Of a stretch of 64,000 bases of DNA, positions 54,095-62,061 are shown in pieces. The stretch is from Adiantum capillus-veneris (lineage: Eukaryota; Streptophyta; Polypodiopsida; Polypodiales; Pteridaceae): contig CM043966.1 of the NCBI GenBank assembly GCA_014529385.2, positions 40,723,037 to 40,787,036 of the forward strand. Reading direction: 5' to 3'. The position numbers and the translations under genes were made by a program. The notes beneath the pieces are model-generated. The model did not search any database. It was not told where the DNA came from and worked only from the letters and a program-made list of their open reading frames with translations. The number at the start of each line of letters is the position of its first letter. The stretch's first letter is position 1.

Positions 54095-54750
54095 AGGGTG
54101 TAGCTAGCACAAAGGGGGGGCCATAAGCAAGAGCACTATGCTATAGCTTGAGAAGCCAAGCTCAACCTCTCTAGAAGGAGCTCTTGAGTGGAAGCTCATT
54201 GTCTTATGCATGTGCATGTGTTGTAATAGGGGATTAGCAAGGGAACTCTATGCCATTGTAAGAGAGAGAGTGATCATTCAATTGAGAGTAGGAAATCTAT
54301 CATTTCTCCTACTAGTGTAAGCCCAACATTTGCTGAATCAAGGAGGGTGGATTTGGACTAAGCTTGGATATTTTGTCTCCCTTCCAACGTGAAGTAATGG
54401 ACAACAATGATGCGTAAGTGTCTTGGTGTTTTTTGTTAAGTTCTTGATAGCTTGTTCTCTGGTGTTGTCATCAACCTAGCCATAAATCCCACATACTGTA
54501 AGAGGGCGACAGGGTGGAGAGGACTCCCCTGGCTTTAAGACAGTGATTGGGGTGGCTTTTCTTGTGATGTGTTGTGGTGAAATTTACGCAAGCTATGTTG
54601 AACAGATACTAATTTCACTTTGATTTGTCATGACAGATTTGTAAGAAGGTATTAATGCAACAAGCACCCCCTCCCCCTTTCTCTCTCTTTCTTAAATATA
54701 TAGTTGTGTTTGCTTGATCATTGCCGATACGTTTCAAAGCAGCCCGAGCA

Positions 54751-54753
<3 letters not shown>

Positions 54754-54827
<74 letters not shown>
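54754..54827 (+). repeat. (CT)n microsatellite
   Basis: About 37 CT units within the presumed transcribed part of the 5' LTR. Confidence 0.95.
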
Positions 54828-54830
<3 letters not shown>

Positions 54831-55092
54831 TTTTAGGGTGTGAGAGTATTCCATTGGTGTTAGGGTTAGTGTAAATTCCTTGCTTGTTTGTGGGTTGCTC
54901 TAACGATTCTCCTCTTTTGCGCCCTAGCTCGCTCTTAAACTAGGTGGTGCCCCTTGTGTAGTTGGGATTTGGCTGTGGGTTTGTTGTTTTGGTTTGTGTT
55001 GTGTTGTGCCCCAGCCCCATTGAGCAGCACGGGAGCCTTGAAGGGTGTTTAGAGGCCACTCTTCTTGTTGCCCGCCCCGGACCGCCTCAAAT

Positions 55093-55106
55093 TGGTGCCC
55101 CCACGG
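55093..55106 (+). promoter_or_regulatory. Primer-binding-site-like sequence of Tat element
   Basis: TGGTGCCCCCACGG, a few bases after a CA that could end the LTR. The primer tRNA cannot be named from memory, so the call rests on position and the leading TGG. Confidence 0.45.
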
Positions 55107-55165
55107 AGGACAGGCTTGTGTATGTTTTGTGAAGGCTCAATCGTTAGCATAATCAAGTAGCTTGC

Positions 55166-55378
55166 ATGAATCACGAGAATTTGTATGATCCCTTCATTCC
55201 CATTGCAAGGCAAAAGGTACACATAATTGTTAGTACTAAGTTGCAATTTCAGCAAGTAATTCGTAGAATTTTAGGTCCTCTTAGGTTAGCCGAGATAAAC
55301 ACTTCGGTAAATCCTTTTATTTTGCCTCTCATTAGGTACGATATTAGCTTGGACGTCTATATTTTTGTGTTATTTTAA
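55166..55378 (+). CDS. Accessory ORF B-type (70 aa) of Tat element
   Basis: ATG 55166 to TAA 55376-55378. The product starts MNHENLYDPFIPIARQ and shares STKLQFQ, NPFILPLIRYD and the LDVYIFVLF end with ORF B of the tandem array (36592-36810). It is also a paralogue of the next ORF, which it precedes by 21 bp. No membrane segment, signal peptide or known domain was recognised. The layout of four ORFs with gaps of 21-50 bp before gag resembles a polycistronic leader; how downstream ORFs would be translated is unknown. Confidence 0.65.
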   Translation: MNHENLYDPFIPIARQKVHIIVSTKLQFQQVIRRILGPLRLAEINTSVNPFILPLIRYDISLDVYIFVLF

Positions 55379-55399
55379 GCATTAGGACATGCATAGGCC

Positions 55400-55618
55400 A
55401 TGGATAATGGCCCAGGAATAGAGGTTTTTCCCTTTCATTTTACTCCACACATTAGAATAAACGTTGGAATTAGTAGAAAGATCTATTTTCAACAACGAAT
55501 GGTGTTCATGTTTGGTGCCCAAAGAGCAGGAGAAATTCTTGCATCACCAAACCCTGTCATTCTACCTCTCATCAACTACCACACTTCTTTTGATGTACAT
55601 GTGTTCATTTTATTTTAA
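55400..55618 (+). CDS. Accessory ORF A-type (72 aa) of Tat element
   Basis: ATG 55400 to TAA 55616-55618. The product contains INVGISRKIYFQQRMVFMFG, NPVILPLINY and SFDVHVFILF. It aligns end to end with the ORF at 3353-3135 in the minus-strand element (about 60% identity by eye) and with array ORF A. Within this element it is a paralogue of the preceding ORF: both share the order basic/aromatic block, G-R-E-I block, NP-ILPLI-Y, then a D-V-hydrophobic terminus. In the array the order is A then B; here it is B then A. Confidence 0.65.
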   Translation: MDNGPGIEVFPFHFTPHIRINVGISRKIYFQQRMVFMFGAQRAGEILASPNPVILPLINYHTSFDVHVFILF

Positions 55619-55644
55619 AATGAAGTGCAGCCCGGCAAAGTAGT

Positions 55645-56199
55645 GTGTATGTTTGTTTTTTCTTTGTCCAAGTTGTTACAAGAAACAAAAAAACGATCAT
55701 TTATTCTAACTGGGAATGTGTGTGTAGTGAAAGTTCAATCCTTAGAGATCTAGCTCTATTACCAATTGAGTTGCAGGAGCAAGTAGTAAGGCGTCTCCCT
55801 CATAACAAGAGGGTGGTGAAGTTAAGACGGAAGGTCCTACGCGTGGATTCCATTTTCCTCTTGTTGTTGGGCACTAAGGAAGACCGCGCATTCATCCAAC
55901 TAGTGTGTGCCCTAAGATTGGTAAATAGAGTGAAATTTGGCGTTTGGCGAGTGCATTTCACCATTGAGGAAGACTCTTCAGGAAACTTGCGGCCAGAGTT
56001 CACGCTTCATAGACTCACATTTGGTGAATTTTTCCCTCATTTGCGTCTTATTAATAGTCTTCCTTTTGCTTTCAACAAAGGAGATAGGGAGCTATTTAGA
56101 GCTTGTCTTAATAAAGAGAGCATAGAGAAGATTGCAAATTTGTATAAATTCTCATCCTTCTCTACTTTCTATGACACTTTGTTCATAGAGACATTGTAA
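55645..56199 (+). CDS. Accessory ORF C (184 aa) of Tat element
   Basis: ATG 55645, 26 bp after ORF A. The product has a hydrophobic start, then LPIELQEQVVRRLPH (about residues 34-48), a middle block FLLLLGTKEDRAFIQLVCAL, and LTFGEFFPHLRLINSLPFAF (about 130-150). ORF D (56246-56704) repeats all three blocks in the same order, so C and D are paralogues. The LP-E-----RRLP stretch resembles the first helix of F-box proteins (known to recruit SCF ubiquitin ligases), but the similarity is short and unproven. No counterpart was found in the other elements of this window. Confidence 0.6.
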   Translation: MYVCFFFVQVVTRNKKTIIYSNWECVCSESSILRDLALLPIELQEQVVRRLPHNKRVVKLRRKVLRVDSIFLLLLGTKEDRAFIQLVCALRLVNRVKFGVWRVHFTIEEDSSGNLRPEFTLHRLTFGEFFPHLRLINSLPFAFNKGDRELFRACLNKESIEKIANLYKFSSFSTFYDTLFIETL

Positions 56200-56245
56200 A
56201 TCTCTTTATGCTTTTGAATGATTTAACCATAATCCTAAGGAGTTT

Positions 56246-56704
56246 TTGTCCAGGAATTTTGTAGCACAAGTGGAGTCTTTAAATCTTGCAAACTTGATTG
56301 GACTTGATAAGGATGTTCTTTATGAAATTGTGAGAAGGTTGCCTCACTCCGACTGTGTGGAACTCGAAGGAAAGGAGCTCCTAGTCAATTGCTACTTTCT
56401 CACGGCCTTCGACGAGCATGAAGATCTAGTTTTTATACAAACCGCTTGTGCGTTGGGAATTGTAGAGCAAGTGCAATTTATCACTTGGGACGTGGTTGCT
56501 CTTTTGGATCCAGAAAATGAAGTTCTAGAGATTTCTGTTTATCGCCTTAGCTTTGAAGAATTTCAACCCTTCTTAGAGCTCATCAATAGTCTACCTTTTT
56601 GTTTTGATCAAACAAATCGAGACCTTATTGAAGCTTGGATAGCTGAAGAAGAAAACCTAGAGTGGTATTTTCTCACTTCTTCATTTGCAGGCGAGTGGTT
56701 CTAA
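56246..56704 (+). CDS. Accessory ORF D (about 152 codons), paralogue of ORF C, no ATG start
   Basis: Open from just after a stop at 56219-56221. The first in-frame ATG falls well inside the conserved region, so the start is unclear. The reading frame passes a TTG at 56246 and an acceptor-like TTTTTGTCCAG/G (56243-56254), so either a non-AUG start or a spliced exon is possible. Shared blocks with ORF C are VLYEIVRRLPH, FLTAFDEHEDLVFIQTACAL and LSFEEFQPFLELINSLPFCF. It ends 49 bp before gag. Function unknown. Confidence 0.55.
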   Translation: MSRNFVAQVESLNLANLIGLDKDVLYEIVRRLPHSDCVELEGKELLVNCYFLTAFDEHEDLVFIQTACALGIVEQVQFITWDVVALLDPENEVLEISVYRLSFEEFQPFLELINSLPFCFDQTNRDLIEAWIAEEENLEWYFLTSSFAGEWF

Positions 56705-56753
56705 ATCTCTATTGTATCCCTTATTGTAACTCGTGTTGTAATCTTTCATAATA

Positions 56754-59700
56754 ATGGAGAGCCAACGCCAAATGTCTGGATATCCTCTTTTCTTTGGAGA
56801 GCCTGGAGAGGATGCAGAATTATTTTTAGCAAATTTCAAGATGTCTTGCCATATCAAGAGGATAGTAACCGATCAAGAACGTGTAGAAATGTTTGAGGTG
56901 GTCCTTAGGAAAGATGCTAGTACTTGGTTTGACTCTTTGCCTGAGGAAGTTAAGGGGAATTACACAGAAGTGTTGAATCGTTTTAAGAGATACTTCTTTG
57001 ATCCCCAAAACTCTCAAAAACTATGGCAAGACATTGTTTCTCATAAGAAAAAAGACTTAGATGACTACTACTTGTACAAGCAAGAGTTTCTACGTCTTTG
57101 GGCTCTATGGATACGAAATGTTGCTAACCCTGGTGATGGTGCAGAATTTTTAAAGAAGGAGAGGTTCATAGCCGGACTCTTTCCTGAACTTAAGGTAAAA
57201 GTTGAGGTGGGTGCACCTGCTACTTTTGATGCAGCTGAAACTAGGGCTGCTGAGAAGTATAGGAAACTCAAGTGCTTAAGGGGAGAGGTTCCAATAGAAG
57301 GTCTTAGACCCAAAGGTAAGTCACAAGCATCAACATCGAGGGAGCTTCCTGATGTAACGGCTGAAGTGATTGAGAAGCTAAATGAATCTTTAAGCAGCCT
57401 ATCAATTCACCTTGCACAAGTTGTAGGTCCAAAGGGACAAGCAAAGAAGTCAGAAGAGAGAGAGCCACGAACTAGGAGAGTCTTGCAATGTTGGAATTGC
57501 GGAGAGTCTAGACATGGGATGTATAATTGTCCTTGGCCCCGTGGAGAGCCAGGGAGACCTAACTTGAATTACCCAGTGATGAATGCAGGAGAAGGAGCTG
57601 GTCAACAACCAAGGCTTCTACAAAGGCCAAATGGACCAAGACCACCTCCACAAGGGGTAGAAGGAGTTCCACCTTTGCCAGATCCAAATGTGCATGTGGT
57701 AGAGGTGACAAATTCAAATGAGTTTGACATGGAAGCCAATGGAATTAAGCGTGGCCGAGGAAAAGGTAAAGAGAAAGAAGAAATCACATCACAGAGTGAC
57801 CATGGACAAGGCAAGAAGGCAAAGGGAACCAAGGAAACCAAGAGGACTCGACGTCGTATCAACCTCCAAGACTTCCCTCTTGGACATGGTATGGCTCCGT
57901 ACAACTTGTTGGAAGACATGAGAGGTAAGGGTCCTGATATCTCATGGCCTCAGTTTCTTGCATTATGCCCACAAGTTAGGAGGGATTTAACAAAGGCAGT
58001 TAGCACTAGGAGAAAGGTAAAAGAGAGTTTTCCTGTTGTAAAAATTGCACATGCTGAAATGAACGAGGATATTACACCTGTGCTAGATTGTTACATAAAA
58101 GGAAGATTGGTTAGGAAAGGTCTAGTGGATGGGGGTGCACAAATTTGCATCATGACAGAAGGGCTCATGCAAAGACTAGGCATGCACATCCATGAGACAC
58201 CTGAAATCAAAGTGAAAATGGCAAACAATAGCAAGTCTAGGTGCGTAGGCATTTGTAAAAATGTTTTTGTGGAGGCCTTTGGCATTAAGAAGGCAGTGGA
58301 TTTTTATGTTATGTCGACCAAGGGAAGTGGTTATCCATTTATCCTAGGAAGACCATGGCTAATGAAAATGCGAGCTTTGCAGGATTGGGAGAGTGGGAAA
58401 TTAATTTGCAGGAATGACAATCATAAGAAGGTTGTCTTTGACATGAAGGAGCAACGCCAAGAGGAGCTCCATGAAGAATCATCTCAAAGTGAGACGGAAG
58501 AAGGTTGGACCGATAGCACTTCAGAAGAAGAAAGTAGCGGCAGCATTACTGAAGAGGAGTCTTCCATCGAAGTCATGGGGGTAAGATTTAAGCCAAGCAT
58601 CCAAGAGACCTCTTGTCAAGGCTTGGAGGAGGTAGGTCCTCAAGAGAACCAAAAGGTGGAAGATGAAGGAATGTTAGAAGGTATGTTGTCTACAACACTT
58701 ACAAAGGATGAAAGAGAGGAGTTCAAATGTGTGCTAAGGAAATTTCCGAGTCTTTTTGCTAAAGACTACACCGATGTGCGTGGAGTAGATGTTGTTCAAC
58801 ACAAGATTGAGTTGAAGCCAGAGGCCACACCTAAGGCTCAGAAGCTACGAAGGCTAGGAGTCATCAAGGAGCAGGCTTTACTCAAGGAGGTAAGAAAGCT
58901 TCTAGCAGCAGGGTTCATTTATCCAGTGGAGAATTCAGAGTGGGTCTCTCCTGTTGTTGTCACTCCTAAGAAGAACGGAAAGTGGAGGGTGTGTGTGGAT
59001 TACCATCCCCTCAATGAGGCAACAAAGAGAGGTCACTTTCCCCTCCCATTTCAGGATGAGATACTAAATGAGGTAGCTGGTCATGAGAAGTACACTGTGT
59101 GCGATGGTTACTCAGGTTACTTTCAAATAGGGATTGCACTGGAGGATCAATTGAAAACAACCTTTATCACTCCTTGGGGTTGTTATGCTTTTAGAGTCAT
59201 GCCATTTGGTCTGACAAATGCTCCTGCAACATTCCAACGTTTCATGAACATGGTGTTTCAAGCATTCTTTGGAAAGTCCATTAGGGTTTTTATTGATGAT
59301 TTTTGCATTTATAGCTCAAAATCATTACATCTACAAAGGGTAGAAGAAGGTTTAAAGAAGCTCTATGACATGGGAGGTCAACTCAACCCCGACAAGTGTC
59401 ACATAGCTGAGGATGAAGTGATCTTGCTTGGTCACAAGGTTTCCTATAAAGGCATTGAGGTGGATCCTTCAAAGGCAAAGGCTCTTATTGAGCTACCATC
59501 ACCCAAGAGTCTTAAGGAGGTCATCTCTTTCATTCAGAAGGTGAAGTATATGTCACGCTTCATTCACTTAGCCTCGGAGTTGCTTCATCCTTTGCAAAAG
59601 TTAACACAACAAGTAGAATTTGCATGGTCTGATGAGATTGAAGAGTATTTTTGTAACATTAAAGTCATTTTGTCAGAGCTACCAACACTCATGCCTCCTT

Positions 59701-61700
59701 GTTGGGAGTACACATTCTTTGTTAGCTCTAGTGTTGGAAGGGAAACAATTGGTGCTGTGTTGCTACAACAAGATCCCCACAGAACAAGGATGCGACCCAT
59801 CTACTTTGCTAGTAGGGTCATGAATGCTTTGGAGAGAGACTACACAGAAGCAGAACTCATGATGCTTTCTCTCATGTTTGCGGTGAGAAAGTTTAGATCC
59901 TACCTGCTACCAAAACCTTTTGTAATTCTCACTGCAGAAAATTTGTTCCCTTGGGTGTCATCTCAAATGAATCTTAGTACTAGGATCTCAAAGTGGATTA
60001 TGGAGTTGCAAGAGTTTCAATACTCTTTCAAGGTAGAAGATAGTGCGCGTGCACAATTGGCAGGGATTCTCACTTATAGGGTGCACGAAAAGGAGATTAA
60101 GGTGCCTGAAGTAAAGACCCTACCATTGCCACCACCAAAAAGTATTCCTAATGCTTTTACTTTGTTCTTTGATGGAGCTTTTCGTCGAGCCACAGGAAAA
60201 GCAGGGGGAGGGCTAGTGTTGCTCAACCCAAGTGGAGAGGTGGTCATGAAAGAGAAGTTCAATCTACCAAGTTCAGCTAGCAACAATGAAGCAGAATATG
60301 ACACTCTACTTCATGGTTTGAAGATGTGCATTGGCCAAGGGATACAACGCCTCATGGTAAAGGGAGATGCACTTCTCATTGTTAAACAGATTTTAGGCAT
60401 TTGGGCATGCAAGAATGAAAGCTTACGGACAAAAGTTCATGCCATTCGTAGATTGTTTAATCAATTTGAAGAAGTGCAACTATATCATATTCCTAGGAAA
60501 CAGAATGAAGATGCCGATTTACTTGCACAGCAAGTAGTTACATGTGTTGAGAAAGAAGTGCAGGTCATCATGGTGGCAGCAATCGTCAAGCAACCGAGAT
60601 ACCAAGGATTGGAGTCATTGACTCCCATTATTAGCTACATTTTGGAGGGCGAGTTTCCACAAGACTTCACGAAGTCTCAGAAGAGGAGACTCATGAAGAA
60701 GGCAAGCGTATATCTCTTCCTAGAAGGCTCCCTCTATCAAAGAGGGAGGGATCAAGTATGCAGAAGAGTACCAACTATTGAGGAAATTCCAGCCATTCTA
60801 AAAGGTTTGCATGAAGAAGCATGTGGTGGTCATTTTGCCCAAGAATTAACTGTGAAGAAGATTTTGCTTGTGGGGTATGTTTGGCCAAGTCTGCATGTGG
60901 ATGTCCAACATTGGTGTAAAAGTTGTCACAATTGTCAGGTAAATGGGAATAGAAGATTGGTTTATGGTCCAAGACAAATCGTGCTTGCAAATGGACCGTT
61001 TGAAAAGTGGGGCATTGATGCTATGGGTCCTCTGCCTAGGACAAAAAATGGTAAACTCTACATTCTGGTGGCTGTAGACTATATGACTAGGTGGGTGGAA
61101 GCACAAAGTGTGGCAAAGGTAAATGAGAAGACAGTGAGCAAATTCGTCTACACTCACATTTGTTGTAGATTTGGCACACCTTTGGAGATTGTTTCTGATA
61201 ATGGTCCAGGGTTTAGAAAAGGATTGCTCACAGAAGTTTGTGAAGAGCTTCACATTCTACATCGTCATAGCACACCATACTACCCACAGTCAAATGGTTT
61301 GGTGGAGAAGGCTAATGGTGTCATTGCAGGAATCATTAGAAAGATGGTGCAAAACAAGACAAAATTATGGGATGACTTCTTGGATGGTGCCTTGTGGGCA
61401 TATCGAACCACATTTAGGGAAGCCACGGAGTTCACACCATTTCACTTGGTCTATGGTCAAGAGGCTTTGCAGCCTATCGAGCTCAACATTCCAACAATGC
61501 GACTTCATGGCAAAGGAGCACAAGATGATCAAGAGGTATGGATGGATCGACTTCTTACGTTAGTGGAGCTTGAGTGGAAAAGAGAAGCAGCATATGAGTG
61601 CTACAAGAGGAAAGCCACACAAGCGAAAGAAACGCACGACAAGAAACTGAAGGACAAAGGCATCAAGGAAGGAGAGCTTGTGATAAGGTATGACAATTGA
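56754..61700 (+). CDS. gag-pol: gag-pol polyprotein of Tat element (1648 codons to an in-frame TGA)
   Basis: ATG 56754. Approximate residues: gag capsid (10-200); CCHC knuckle CWNCGESRHGMYNC (246); aspartic protease VDGGAQICIMT (458) and ILGRPWL (about 530); acidic serine-rich linker (575-620); RT with KNGKWRVCVDYHPLNE (740) and VFIDDFCIYSS (844); first RNase H (980-1070). The second, archaeal-type RNase H has LFFDGAFRR (1137), NNEAEYDTLL (1176), KGDALLIVKQI (1203) and NEDADLLAQQ (1251), so its acidic residues are present. Integrase: HHCC finger (about 1350-1395), WGIDAMGPL (1418), SDNGPGF (1480), SNGLVEKANG (1511). Dual RNase H marks the Tat group. The TGA at 61698-61700 probably arose from CGA; the frame continues to 62033. 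Confidence 0.95.
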   Translation: MESQRQMSGYPLFFGEPGEDAELFLANFKMSCHIKRIVTDQERVEMFEVVLRKDASTWFDSLPEEVKGNYTEVLNRFKRYFFDPQNSQKLWQDIVSHKKKDLDDYYLYKQEFLRLWALWIRNVANPGDGAEFLKKERFIAGLFPELKVKVEVGAPATFDAAETRAAEKYRKLKCLRGEVPIEGLRPKGKSQASTSRELPDVTAEVIEKLNESLSSLSIHLAQVVGPKGQAKKSEEREPRTRRVLQCWNCGESRHGMYNCPWPRGEPGRPNLNYPVMNAGEGAGQQPRLLQRPNGPRPPPQGVEGVPPLPDPNVHVVEVTNSNEFDMEANGIKRGRGKGKEKEEITSQSDHGQGKKAKGTKETKRTRRRINLQDFPLGHGMAPYNLLEDMRGKGPDISWPQFLALCPQVRRDLTKAVSTRRKVKESFPVVKIAHAEMNEDITPVLDCYIKGRLVRKGLVDGGAQICIMTEGLMQRLGMHIHETPEIKVKMANNSKSRCVGICKNVFVEAFGIKKAVDFYVMSTKGSGYPFILGRPWLMKMRALQDWESGKLICRNDNHKKVVFDMKEQRQEELHEESSQSETEEGWTDSTSEEESSGSITEEESSIEVMGVRFKPSIQETSCQGLEEVGPQENQKVEDEGMLEGMLSTTLTKDEREEFKCVLRKFPSLFAKDYTDVRGVDVVQHKIELKPEATPKAQKLRRLGVIKEQALLKEVRKLLAAGFIYPVENSEWVSPVVVTPKKNGKWRVCVDYHPLNEATKRGHFPLPFQDEILNEVAGHEKYTVCDGYSGYFQIGIALEDQLKTTFITPWGCYAFRVMPFGLTNAPATFQRFMNMVFQAFFGKSIRVFIDDFCIYSSKSLHLQRVEEGLKKLYDMGGQLNPDKCHIAEDEVILLGHKVSYKGIEVDPSKAKALIELPSPKSLKEVISFIQKVKYMSRFIHLASELLHPLQKLTQQVEFAWSDEIEEYFCNIKVILSELPTLMPPCWEYTFFVSSSVGRETIGAVLLQQDPHRTRMRPIYFASRVMNALERDYTEAELMMLSLMFAVRKFRSYLLPKPFVILTAENLFPWVSSQMNLSTRISKWIMELQEFQYSFKVEDSARAQLAGILTYRVHEKEIKVPEVKTLPLPPPKSIPNAFTLFFDGAFRRATGKAGGGLVLLNPSGEVVMKEKFNLPSSASNNEAEYDTLLHGLKMCIGQGIQRLMVKGDALLIVKQILGIWACKNESLRTKVHAIRRLFNQFEEVQLYHIPRKQNEDADLLAQQVVTCVEKEVQVIMVAAIVKQPRYQGLESLTPIISYILEGEFPQDFTKSQKRRLMKKASVYLFLEGSLYQRGRDQVCRRVPTIEEIPAILKGLHEEACGGHFAQELTVKKILLVGYVWPSLHVDVQHWCKSCHNCQVNGNRRLVYGPRQIVLANGPFEKWGIDAMGPLPRTKNGKLYILVAVDYMTRWVEAQSVAKVNEKTVSKFVYTHICCRFGTPLEIVSDNGPGFRKGLLTEVCEELHILHRHSTPYYPQSNGLVEKANGVIAGIIRKMVQNKTKLWDDFLDGALWAYRTTFREATEFTPFHLVYGQEALQPIELNIPTMRLHGKGAQDDQEVWMDRLLTLVELEWKREAAYECYKRKATQAKETHDKKLKDKGIKEGELVIRYDN

Positions 61701-62033
61701 CTTGACAATCGTTTTGATGCCAAGTTTGAAACAAGATGGCAAGGGCCATACATAGTCAAGAAGGCTTTCAATTCAAGTTACTATCAGCTTATGGACTTGA
61801 ATGGTAAAGAGCACTCCAGGAAAGTAAACGGGTATCGCTTGAAGCCCTATTTGAGTCGCCTTCTACCAAAGGATCTACCAAAGATCTGTCCAAAGGCCGC
61901 TGTCTCATGTAAGTATTGCTACATGAAGCATGAGTGTAACTCCAGCCAAAATTCTGAGGGGCCAAACAATAAAGATCTCGTCAAGGACTCTGAAGCACTC
62001 TCTTTGGAAAAGATGCTCTATGATGGTACATGA
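61701..62033 (+). pseudogene. C-terminal integrase tail after in-frame TGA
   Basis: In the same frame as gag-pol, 110 codons after the TGA: NRFDAKFETRWQGPYIVKKA and HSRKVNGYRLKPYL are typical of the integrase C-terminal SH3-like region that follows the core in Ty3/gypsy. No chromodomain, as expected for Tat elements. The product is lost unless the TGA is read through. Confidence 0.8.
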
Positions 62034-62048
62034 ATATACCATCATCTA

Positions 62049-62057
62049 GGGGGAGGG
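62049..62057 (+). promoter_or_regulatory. Polypurine tract of Tat element
   Basis: GGGGGAGGG four bases before the 3' LTR, which starts TGATAGCC at 62062. It matches the expected plus-strand primer. Confidence 0.85.
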
Positions 62058-62061
62058 CTAA

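Larger units (their letters stand above)
52364..55089 (+). repeat. 5' LTR of Tat element (3' boundary tentative)
   Basis: Starts TGATAGCC and matches 62062-64000 over 52364-54302 with an offset of 9698. The matching partner is cut by the window end. The right boundary at 55089 (CCTCA, just before the primer-binding-site-like sequence) is inferred, which would make the LTR about 2.7 kb. An A/T-rich part (52540-52580), a TATA box and a (CT)n tract lie inside. Confidence 0.75.
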
